Source: Sphingomonadales bacterium (GTDB taxonomy: Bacteria; Pseudomonadota; Alphaproteobacteria; Sphingomonadales; Sphingomonadaceae). From it: a stretch of 50,632 nt of DNA. The notes under the pieces were generated by a model. The model had not been told where the DNA came from and did no database searches. It was given only the letters and a program-made list of their open reading frames with translations. Where the stretch lies: NCBI GenBank assembly GCA_027486895.1, contig JAIXOE010000031.1, positions 1 through 50,632 of the forward strand. The letters run 5' to 3'. Below are positions 36,271-43,462 of this stretch, in pieces. A program made the translations under genes and the position numbers. Numbering within the stretch: position 1 is the first letter of the stretch; the number at the start of each line of letters is the position of its first letter.

Positions 36271-37449
36271 GTGGCAACACGGGCATATAGCAACCACGAC
36301 AGCGAACATGTCGTTTTCCGGCTGGAAAGCTGGAAAACGCTGTTTAGCGGTGCGTTTGTCGCGCAGTGGAATGCGCTGGCCAATCATTGCGCTGAACCCA
36401 ATGCCTTTTGCGAAAGCTGGTTCCTCGCGCCTGCGCTGCGGCAATTTGATGCACAGGGCCACGTGCAGATATTCACCATTTGGCAGGGCGGCGAACTTTG
36501 CGGCCTGATGCCTGTCGCGGCAAACCCGCATTATGGCCGATGGTTGATGCCACACATACAAAACTGGCTGCACCATAACGCCTTTCTGGGTACGCCGCTG
36601 GTCCGTGCGGGGTACGAGGCCGCGTTTTGGCAGGAATTTCTTGCACTGATGGATCGGCAACCGGGTCGCGCATTGTTCTTGCACCTCAATGGGCTGCCGA
36701 CTGAGGGACCCATTCTGGCGGCGTTGAATGAGGTGGCACAAGGGCAAGGGCGGCGCTTTGACTGCGTTGAACGCAAATCGCGGGCTTTCCTGCAAAGCGA
36801 CCTGTCCCCGCAGGCTTATTATGACGAAGCGGTGCGCGCGAAAAAGCGCAAGGAACTTCGGCGTCAGAAAAGCAGGCTCAGCGAAGAGGGCGTGCTCACC
36901 TTCGTGCGCAGCGATGGCGACGAAGGACTTGAGACGTGGACTGAGGAATTTCTCGCGCTCGAAAAGCGGGGATGGAAGGGTCAGAACGGCTCTGCGCTTG
37001 GATGTGCCGACGCGACCCGCAACCTGTTTGTCGAGGCGCTGAAGGGCGCGGCATTTGCCGGCAAGCTACAACGGCTTGAACTGCGGCTGGATGGCAAACC
37101 GCTGGCGATGTTGGTGAATTTCTTGTGCGCACCGGGAAGCTTCTCGTTCAAAACCGCCTTTGACGAGGATTATGCGCGCTTTTCTCCGGGCGTATTACTT
37201 CAGATCGAGAATCTCGCACTGCTGGAACGCCGCGACATTGGCTGGTGTGACAGCTGCGCCGCCGAAGGGCACCCCATGATTGATAGCCTTTGGGCAGGGC
37301 GCCGGACTGTCGGGCGTTATTCAGTCGCCATTGGCGGCGCTGGCCGCCGTGCGATTTTCGGCCGGCTGCTGAATGCAGAATTGGCCCGCAACCATGCCCG
37401 CGCGGCACAGCAGGGGCAAAGCCGTGACGACATGAAGGACCAACCATGA
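36271..37449 (+). CDS. GNAT/FemAB-like acyltransferase (BioF2-like domain)
   Basis: This 392-residue cytoplasmic protein has no signal peptide. The N-terminal WKTLFSGAFVAQWNALANHCAEPNAFCESWFLAPAL and the central EAVRAKKRKELRRQKSRLSEEGVLTF are typical of the CelD/BcsL and BioF2-like (PF13480) branch of acyltransferases. A second GNAT-fold half follows (FLALEKRGWKGQNGSAL, LQRLELRLDGKPLAMLVNF, SFSFKTAFDEDYARFSPGVLL). The acceptor is unknown. Start is GTG. Its stop overlaps the JmjC-like gene (ATGA, 37446-37449), so the two act together or are at least co-translated. Confidence 0.82.
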   Translation: MATRAYSNHDSEHVVFRLESWKTLFSGAFVAQWNALANHCAEPNAFCESWFLAPALRQFDAQGHVQIFTIWQGGELCGLMPVAANPHYGRWLMPHIQNWLHHNAFLGTPLVRAGYEAAFWQEFLALMDRQPGRALFLHLNGLPTEGPILAALNEVAQGQGRRFDCVERKSRAFLQSDLSPQAYYDEAVRAKKRKELRRQKSRLSEEGVLTFVRSDGDEGLETWTEEFLALEKRGWKGQNGSALGCADATRNLFVEALKGAAFAGKLQRLELRLDGKPLAMLVNFLCAPGSFSFKTAFDEDYARFSPGVLLQIENLALLERRDIGWCDSCAAEGHPMIDSLWAGRRTVGRYSVAIGGAGRRAIFGRLLNAELARNHARAAQQGQSRDDMKDQP

Positions 37450-38288
37450 CCGTTATATTCGATTCCACCGCGCGGCAGCACTTCGCCGCTTTATACCCCG
37501 AGACACCGCACAAGTTGCAGCACCAGATGCGCGATCACCCGTTGCTGACCATTGAAGCGTTGGCGGATTTGGGGGAATGGCTGCCCGCGACTTCGGTTGA
37601 GTATAATAAAGGCGATTTGCCGGTCGGGATTGATCCCGCGTTGGTGCCTGCCAATGGCCTGAGTATTGGCGATACCATTCGCAATGCCGAAAGCAGCGGC
37701 AGTTGGGCGGTGTTGAAAAACATCGAACAAAAACCCGAATATCAAGCACTGTTGCTGGGGATGCTGGCTGAACTGCGTCCACATATCGAACAGAAGACCG
37801 GCCGGATGATGAAGCCGCAGGCGTTTGTGTTCGTGTCCAGTCCCAATGCTGTGACGCCCTATCATTTCGACCCTGAACATAATATCCTGCTTCAGTTGCG
37901 CGGGACGAAGGCGATGACCCAGTTTCCAGCTGGCGACCCGCGCTTTGCCCCTGATGAAACGCACGAAGGCTATCACACGGGCGGGCACCGCAACCTAGTC
38001 TGGCATGACAGTATGGCCGCAGGTGGCACGGAATGGACGCTCAAGTCCGGTGAAGCGCTATTTGTACCCGTCATGGCGCCGCATTTCGTGCGCAATGGGC
38101 CAGACGTGTCGATTTCGCTGTCGATCACATGGCGCAGCGACTGGAGCTTTGCCGAGGCCGACGCGCGGGCATTCAACAGCATCCTACGCAAAGTCGGCAT
38201 GCGGCCAAAGGCGCCTGGCCGTTTTCCCATGGAAAACACGGCCAAGGCCGTTGCATGGCGCGTGATGCGCAAATTGCGCGTTGGGTAA
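37446..38288 (+). CDS. cupin-like (JmjC-type) 2-oxoglutarate/Fe(II) oxygenase candidate
   Basis: This 280-residue protein has a JmjC/cupin_8 core: FVFVSSPNAVTPYHFDPEHNILLQLRGTKAMTQFP with H140-x-D142 as two iron ligands, K155 as a possible 2-oxoglutarate-binding residue, and a distal H213 in VMAPHFVRNGP. The complete HxD...H triad suggests an active hydroxylase, for which protein, peptide or small-molecule substrates are possible. It is translationally coupled to the upstream acyltransferase and ends nine bases from a convergent TonB receptor. Confidence 0.8.
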   Translation: MTVIFDSTARQHFAALYPETPHKLQHQMRDHPLLTIEALADLGEWLPATSVEYNKGDLPVGIDPALVPANGLSIGDTIRNAESSGSWAVLKNIEQKPEYQALLLGMLAELRPHIEQKTGRMMKPQAFVFVSSPNAVTPYHFDPEHNILLQLRGTKAMTQFPAGDPRFAPDETHEGYHTGGHRNLVWHDSMAAGGTEWTLKSGEALFVPVMAPHFVRNGPDVSISLSITWRSDWSFAEADARAFNSILRKVGMRPKAPGRFPMENTAKAVAWRVMRKLRVG

Positions 38289-38297
38289 CGCCGTAAG

Positions 38298-41033
38298 TTA
38301 GAACCGCTTTCTAAAGCTCAGTTCAAACACACGGCCACGCGGGTCGATATATCCCGGCTGATATCCGAGCGGAACATTACCATTTTGGTCACGCACATCG
38401 ACAATATCATTGAGGATGTTTTCGATACGGAACGTCACGCGGCTGCCTTTTAGCAATGGCAACGCTTTCACGACGCGTGCTTGCTGATCGAGGTTGACGA
38501 ACAGGAATGTGCTGATCGCTGCAAGGTCGCTGAACCGCAGATCATTGCTGCCGGGTAAGCCAGTGCCATTTGCGGTCGTGCCGCTCTTGTACGTGCCCTG
38601 CAGGCGCAAACCAAAGCCCTTGTGGAACAGACCACCCGAAAGCTCCACCTCATGCCGTGATGCGCCGCCATTGCTGCTGGTGGCTGAGCCATTGAGCAAA
38701 TCGAGCACGGGCACACCGGGACGGATCAGAATTTCCTCCTGAATGCGGTAGGTATGGTACAAAGCGATGTTCCAGCGGCTTGGCTGACCGCCGCCGCCAC
38801 CAAATCCGCCGCCACCGCCGCCAAAGCCACGGCCTCCTCCGCCACCAGCCGCACGTGGGCTACGCGGAGCGCCAGCGGGTGCAGCAGCACCGGGTGCACC
38901 ACCGGGGCCACGGGGACCGCCAGCACCAGGAGGGCCACCAAATGGCCCGCGCTGCGGTGGTGCAGCGCCGATATTTCCGGAAACGTTAAAGCCCCAACGG
39001 ATACGCTGGGATTTTTCTTGATCGAAATTGACTGGGCGCTGGTCAATGCTAACCAAACGGCCGTTTGTGTCACGCACCACGCGGCTTGCGAAGGCGGCCT
39101 CTATCTCAGGGGTCAATAAAGGAGACGACGCCGTTGTGTTGCGGCTGTTGTTTTTGAAATAGCTCGCCTGAAGCGCGAAATCCTTGATGAAGGTCGGTGT
39201 CCAGTTGGCGTTGAGGATAAGGTCGCGGCGCTTTTCGCCGATCAAAGCTGGATTGCCGCCGGTTATGACGTTGATGAACAGGCTTTCACCGCGCGTAAAA
39301 TCATAGGTCGCGACATTTGGTGTCACGAGGGTCGGGTTGCCAAGTTGGCCAATACCCGGCGCATTTTCATCGCCCGTGATGGACGCCTGAAACGTCAGGT
39401 TGCGCGCTGGGGCCCAACGTAGACCCGCGCCATATTCCATCAACTGCCCAAAGTCGGACAGGTCGCTATACCCGATATTGCCGTTGATCGACCATTCGCC
39501 AATCGTGGAACCAATTCCGAAATCGCTTCCAGTCAGAGGAATTTCGGCATTGACCGAATGGTTCATGATGCTGCGGCGCAGGGCAACATTTGTGGTGACA
39601 CCCGACCGCCATGTTTCGCTATCGAGCATTTGGCGGGTGAAGCCGGACGCAAATGTCGTCTGCACCTCGCCCGCGGGCAGTGTGAGCACTGAACCAGCCA
39701 ACGTGCTGCGGACATCGAGGTTTTGGTTCAGGCTGCTTGCCAGATCGGGAGCCAAGAACAAAAGGTCAGCTCCAAAACCAGCGGCAAAGGGGTTTACAAT
39801 GCCAGCAAGGACGCCAGCGCGCAAAGCGGTATAGTCTGCGTTGCGCGTAGTGCGGGTGTCGTTGTTCGTACGGGCGTAATTTCCGGTGACGGTCCAGCGC
39901 CATCCACCGAGCAGATGATTGAAGGTGCCACCGGTTTGGAAAACATGCGTCTCGCTCTCGCGCTCAAGCGGGCGCGGGGTGTCGAAATAGCGGCTAAGCG
40001 TCACGTCCCGCCCGAAAGGCGAGAATGGGCTGCTTCCCGGCAGCACAAAGCTGGTACCCGGCAAGCCAAGCAGCGAGGAGCTGCCGTTGAGCGCATAGTT
40101 CGCATTGAGCGACAGCACAGTCTGCGGGCCAAGCGAGCGGCTCCATGTGCCATTGACTTCAAGGCGTTCGGTGCGTGGCAACAGCGTTCGGGTATCGCCA
40201 ATGTCGCTATCGTTCAGCCGGTTCGCAGTCGCCGCAAATTGCGCCAAGGACGGGTTGGCAATACCAATCGGAACACCAGCTTGCGTAACCGTTGATCCTG
40301 CGGTGGCGCTCAACAGGGGCGATATCTCGCCATTCAGGCCAAGGCCGCTAATGTTGCCGCCACGGGCCAGCAGCGAACCATTGGAGGCAATTAGATTGCG
40401 TTCGCTTTCGGTCAGCGCTGTGGCACGTTCCAGTTCGACATCAAGGTTGAAGCGCGTGTTGGCGCCAATACGCGTGAGCGTTGTTTCAAATTCATTGCTC
40501 CCAAAACCGCCATCTTGGGGCTGGGCATATTCAAACTCGGTTGCGAAGGATGCAAAATTATCCTTCAGGACAAAATTGATCACGCGCTGATCGGGACGAT
40601 AGCCATATTTTAGCGCAACTTCTTCGGGAAAAATCTGGACCTGACGGATGGCTTCGGGTGGCAGATCGCGCAATTCGCGGAAACCCGAAACGCGCTGACC
40701 ATTTAGCAATATGATGGGCATGCCGCCACCACGGCCACGGCCCGAATTGGCTTGCGGTGCAACAGCAGCAACGAGATCAGTCAGCGATGATGCGCCCAAA
40801 GCTGCGATATCGGCTTCATCCAGCTGTTCAACGGGGGGAACGTCGGTGTCTACCGACCCGCGAATACGCTCTGCGGTAACCACGATTTCACCCGAGGGAC
40901 CTTCTTCAACGGGAAGCTCTTCTTCATCATTGGCGATGGCAACATTGCTGCCGGTGGTCTGCACATCATCTGCCGCAATCGCGGGCACCGCAGTCGTAGC
41001 GAGCAGGATAGCGCTAAACGAGAAAATTTTCAT
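38298..41033 (-). CDS. TonB-dependent outer-membrane receptor with glycine-rich insertion
   Basis: This 911-residue receptor has a signal peptide (MKIFSFSAILLATTAVPAIA), an N-terminal plug starting around GEIVVTAERIRG and including PIILLNGQRVSGFRELRDLPPEAIRQVQIFPEEVALKYGYRPDQRVINFVLK, then a long beta-barrel ending FELSFRKRF with terminal aromatic. At about residues 690-750 the barrel is interrupted by a low-complexity stretch rich in glycine, proline and alanine (for example GGGGGRGFGGGGGGFGGGGG). The substrate is unknown. No partner transporter is nearby, and no terminator is visible in the nine bases to the convergent JmjC gene. Confidence 0.9.
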   Translation of the reverse strand: MKIFSFSAILLATTAVPAIAADDVQTTGSNVAIANDEEELPVEEGPSGEIVVTAERIRGSVDTDVPPVEQLDEADIAALGASSLTDLVAAVAPQANSGRGRGGGMPIILLNGQRVSGFRELRDLPPEAIRQVQIFPEEVALKYGYRPDQRVINFVLKDNFASFATEFEYAQPQDGGFGSNEFETTLTRIGANTRFNLDVELERATALTESERNLIASNGSLLARGGNISGLGLNGEISPLLSATAGSTVTQAGVPIGIANPSLAQFAATANRLNDSDIGDTRTLLPRTERLEVNGTWSRSLGPQTVLSLNANYALNGSSSLLGLPGTSFVLPGSSPFSPFGRDVTLSRYFDTPRPLERESETHVFQTGGTFNHLLGGWRWTVTGNYARTNNDTRTTRNADYTALRAGVLAGIVNPFAAGFGADLLFLAPDLASSLNQNLDVRSTLAGSVLTLPAGEVQTTFASGFTRQMLDSETWRSGVTTNVALRRSIMNHSVNAEIPLTGSDFGIGSTIGEWSINGNIGYSDLSDFGQLMEYGAGLRWAPARNLTFQASITGDENAPGIGQLGNPTLVTPNVATYDFTRGESLFINVITGGNPALIGEKRRDLILNANWTPTFIKDFALQASYFKNNSRNTTASSPLLTPEIEAAFASRVVRDTNGRLVSIDQRPVNFDQEKSQRIRWGFNVSGNIGAAPPQRGPFGGPPGAGGPRGPGGAPGAAAPAGAPRSPRAAGGGGGRGFGGGGGGFGGGGGQPSRWNIALYHTYRIQEEILIRPGVPVLDLLNGSATSSNGGASRHEVELSGGLFHKGFGLRLQGTYKSGTTANGTGLPGSNDLRFSDLAAISTFLFVNLDQQARVVKALPLLKGSRVTFRIENILNDIVDVRDQNGNVPLGYQPGYIDPRGRVFELSFRKRF

Positions 41034-41215
41034 CGGGGGAGAAACTCAGTTTATATTGTTAAAGCAAGGGTTTCATAACGCATTACATTGTCACCGAAAG
41101 GTGAACTTTGTAGCATTTTGTCGCAATAGCGGGAATATACTGTAGCACTTCCCTTTTTCCAACATGTGGTTTAAAGGCGCACCAAGTTTGGATTTTTGAC
41201 GATTTAAGGGGCCGA

Positions 41216-41434
41216 ATGGCAAAAGAAGAATTACTCGAAATGCGTGGGACAGTACGTGAACTGCTGCCTAACGCCATGTTCCGTGTCGAGCTTGAAAATG
41301 GCCACGAAGTGCTGGGCCATACCGCTGGAAAAATGCGCAAAAACCGCATCCGCGTTCTCGTGGGTGACGAGGTTTTGTGCGAACTCACCCCTTATGATCT
41401 GACCAAGGGCCGGATCACTTACCGCTTTAAATAA
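41216..41434 (+). CDS. infA: translation initiation factor IF-1
   Basis: IF-1 (72 residues) is an S1/OB-fold protein that binds the ribosomal A site during initiation. The sequence [52 protein letters not shown] is unmistakable. It starts the conserved alphaproteobacterial run infA-maf-RNase-like-yacG. About 180 bases separate it from the divergent TonB receptor; I see no defined operator there. Confidence 0.97.
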   Translation: MAKEELLEMRGTVRELLPNAMFRVELENGHEVLGHTAGKMRKNRIRVLVGDEVLCELTPYDLTKGRITYRFK

Positions 41435-41446
41435 AGGCGCCAGACC

Positions 41447-42028
41447 TTGGGTCTGAACCCTGCACTCATATTGGCATCCTCAAGCCCGCGCAGGCGTGAA
41501 CTGCTTGCGCGCCTTGGCGTGGTGCCTGACCGCATATCTTCGCCGGACATTGACGAAACACCGCGCAAGGGCGAAGTGCCGCGCATCTATGCGCTGCGCA
41601 TGGCTGAGGAGAAGGCTGTCGCCGTACCGCGTGCCGATGGTGAAATCGTGATTGCAGGCGATACGACGGTTGCCGTGGGACGCCGTATCCTGCCGCAAGC
41701 CGCAGATGACGATATGCAGCGCGGGTTTCTGGAACTGTTGAATGGCCGCCGCCACCATGTGTTGAGCGCGGTTGCCGTGATCGATGCCGATGGCAAATTG
41801 CGCAGCCGCATTTGCGATAGCATCGTACGTTTTAAACGGCTCTCGGCAGAAGAAATCGAAAGCTACATCGCCTGCGGCGAAGGCCTTGGCAAAGCGGGTG
41901 GTTACGCCATTCAGGGCAGGGCTGAGGCCTTGATTGACTGGATGGCCGGCAGCCATTCTGGTGTGGTCGGCTTGCCGCTCTATGAAACGCGGACTTTGTT
42001 GCGCGCATCGGGCTATACGCTTGACTGA
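41447..42028 (+). CDS. maf: Maf family nucleoside-triphosphate pyrophosphatase
   Basis: Maf proteins hydrolyse non-canonical or modified nucleotides such as dTTP, UTP or methylated bases. The 193-residue protein shows LILASSSPRRRELLARLG, DIDETPRKGE, VIAGDTTVAVG, LLNGRRHHVLSAV and GKAGGYAIQGRAEALI...GSHSGVVGLPLYET. The first plausible start is TTG 41447, with AAGG about ten bases upstream; no ATG fits before the conserved LILASSSPRR. Confidence 0.93.
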   Translation: MGLNPALILASSSPRRRELLARLGVVPDRISSPDIDETPRKGEVPRIYALRMAEEKAVAVPRADGEIVIAGDTTVAVGRRILPQAADDDMQRGFLELLNGRRHHVLSAVAVIDADGKLRSRICDSIVRFKRLSAEEIESYIACGEGLGKAGGYAIQGRAEALIDWMAGSHSGVVGLPLYETRTLLRASGYTLD

Positions 42029-43010
42029 ACTGTGGCGCGATGATGCGCCGGGTGAACGCCGTGCCGCCTTCGTCGAGGCCGGCAAAATAGTCGAAATACA
42101 TATGCAGCGCGATGCGCATTGGGTGCTTGGTGAATGCGGCATGGGCCGTGTCGACCGGCGCACACCGGCAGGCGCCTATATTGTAACCGACGACGGCAGC
42201 GAACTTTTGCTGCGCAGCAAAAATGGTGCAGCAGAGGGCACACGGTTGGCGTTTGAAGTGACCCGCGAAGCGATTGCCGAGCCTGGCCGCGTCAAGCTGC
42301 CCGAGGTTATGCTACGTGATGCATTGCCTGATAGGCAGTTGTCGAAAGATAGCCTTTGGCAGCAGCGTCTGGCCGCTTTTGATACGCCCGTTGCCACGCA
42401 AGCGTTCGATGAAGGCTTTGACACTGCCATTGCAGGCTATTCGCAGGTCGGCGATATCATCATAAGCTTTCAACGCACCAAGGCAGGGCTAGTCTTTGAT
42501 GTTGACGGTATCGGGGATGCCTTCACCATCAATCGCATTGCTGCCGCGGAAATAGCGCGCCTGCTGCGTTTGTATCAGGTGGGTGCAATGGTCATGATCG
42601 ATTTTGTGTCGATGGAAGCCAAAATCCAGCGCGCAGATATCGCCAGCATCTTCGATACCGCGTCGGCACTGGACAGCCGCCCGTTCGAACGCACTGCGAT
42701 CAACGGCTATGGCCTCATGCAAGTGGTGCGTGCCCGGCCAAGGCCGTCGGTGCTCGACCATCTGTTCGGCACGCGCATTGCCGCCTTGTCCGATGAGACA
42801 CAGGCCTATTGGTTGTTGCGCAGCGCCGCGCGTTCATCAGGGTTCGGGCTCAGAACGATAACGGCGCGCCCTGCAGTGGCGCATCTGTTGTCATCAGAAC
42901 GGTGGCAGCCGTTGCGCGCGGAATGCGCGCGTTTGGCGGGGGCAGGGGTTGAGGTTGTTGCAGATGAAAATGCCACAGGCTATGGGCACGTGCATGTCGC
43001 ACAAAGCTAA
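42021..43010 (+). CDS. reduced RNase E/G-like protein
   Basis: This protein of about 329 residues aligns with RNase G over its length: KIVEIHMQRD, then a shortened S1-like region (GRVDRRTPAGAYIVTDDGSELLL), LVFDVDGIGDAFTIN, a helix RLLRLYQVGAMVMIDFVSM, and NGYGLMQVVRARPRPSVLDHLFG. E. coli RNase G has about 490 residues. The second metal-ligand aspartate is present (D194, MIDF), but the first, in the VDIN motif, is replaced (T169, FTIN). The Zn-link cysteines and the 5'-sensor segment are missing. It starts at TTG 42021 overlapping maf. It may be an RNA-binding or regulatory relative rather than a nuclease. Confidence 0.8.
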   Translation: MTELWRDDAPGERRAAFVEAGKIVEIHMQRDAHWVLGECGMGRVDRRTPAGAYIVTDDGSELLLRSKNGAAEGTRLAFEVTREAIAEPGRVKLPEVMLRDALPDRQLSKDSLWQQRLAAFDTPVATQAFDEGFDTAIAGYSQVGDIIISFQRTKAGLVFDVDGIGDAFTINRIAAAEIARLLRLYQVGAMVMIDFVSMEAKIQRADIASIFDTASALDSRPFERTAINGYGLMQVVRARPRPSVLDHLFGTRIAALSDETQAYWLLRSAARSSGFGLRTITARPAVAHLLSSERWQPLRAECARLAGAGVEVVADENATGYGHVHVAQS

Positions 43011-43173
43011 TCAATGCCCGCTGTGTGGGAAGCCACAACAGCCTGAAACCAAACCTTTTTGCAGTCAGGGATGTAAGGATCGCGATCTGCTCAAATGGCT
43101 TGATGAGGGCTATAGCGTGCCAGGCCCGCCTGCGGATTATGCAGATAGTTTTGGCGCAGACGACATAGACTGA
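42994..43173 (+). CDS. yacG: YacG family zinc-binding gyrase inhibitor
   Basis: YacG binds one zinc through four cysteines and inhibits GyrB in E. coli. The 59-residue protein has CPLCGKPQQPETKPFCSQGCKDRDLLKWLDEGY, where CxxC and CxxxC form the zinc site. ATG 42994 gives the family N-terminus; 42982 is an alternative. It overlaps the RNase-like gene by 17 bases, completing the coupled chain. Confidence 0.92.
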   Translation: MSHKANQCPLCGKPQQPETKPFCSQGCKDRDLLKWLDEGYSVPGPPADYADSFGADDID

Positions 43174-43181
43174 TTTTGCGC

Positions 43182-43210
43182 TTGCCAAGGGGCGCATCGC
43201 CTCTCTATAG
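43182..43210 (+). promoter_or_regulatory. candidate promoter of tRNA-Phe
   Basis: TTGCCA (43182-43187) and CTATAG (43205-43210) are 17 bases apart. The tRNA begins 31 bases after the -10 hexamer, which would allow a short 5' leader. Confidence 0.4.
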
Positions 43211-43240
43211 GCTGCGCTCCCACGCGGTTTTTGCCGTGTA

Positions 43241-43315
43241 GCCCGAGTAGCTCAGGGGTAGAGCAGCGGATTGAAAATCCGCGTGTCGGTGGTTCAAATC
43301 CGCCCTCGGGCACCA
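43241..43315 (+). tRNA. tRNA-Phe (anticodon GAA), CCA encoded
   Basis: The acceptor stem GCCCGAG pairs with CTCGGGC, followed by discriminator A and encoded CCA. The D arm is GCTC/GAGC, the anticodon stem GCGGA/TCCGC holds loop TTGAAAA, so the anticodon is GAA. The T arm is GGTGG-TTCAAAT-CCGCC. Total length is 75 bases. No integrase or direct repeat is nearby, so it is not used as an attachment site here. Confidence 0.97.
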
Positions 43316-43400
43316 TTTTCCCGGTGTTTTTATATTATACCCAGCGCGCGGCCAGTAACGGCCGGTCGTTTGCTTTTGTGCGCCGTTCATGTGCCGCAGG

Positions 43401-43437
43401 CAAAGAAAAAGCCGGAGCAGCAATGCTGCCCCGGCTT
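43401..43437 (-). terminator. Rho-independent terminator of the second TonB receptor
   Basis: Read on the minus strand, AAGCCGGGGCAGCA and TGCTGCTCCGGCTT form a long stem with a very short loop, followed by TTTCTTT. It lies about 25 bases after the receptor stop codon. Confidence 0.88.
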
Positions 43438-43462
43438 ATCCTCCCCCGAGGATCTCAGGATA

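Noticed and set aside
43241-43315. tRNA-Phe as an integration site for a mobile element
   Set aside because: There is no integrase, no repeated tRNA 3' end and no foreign gene block on either side.
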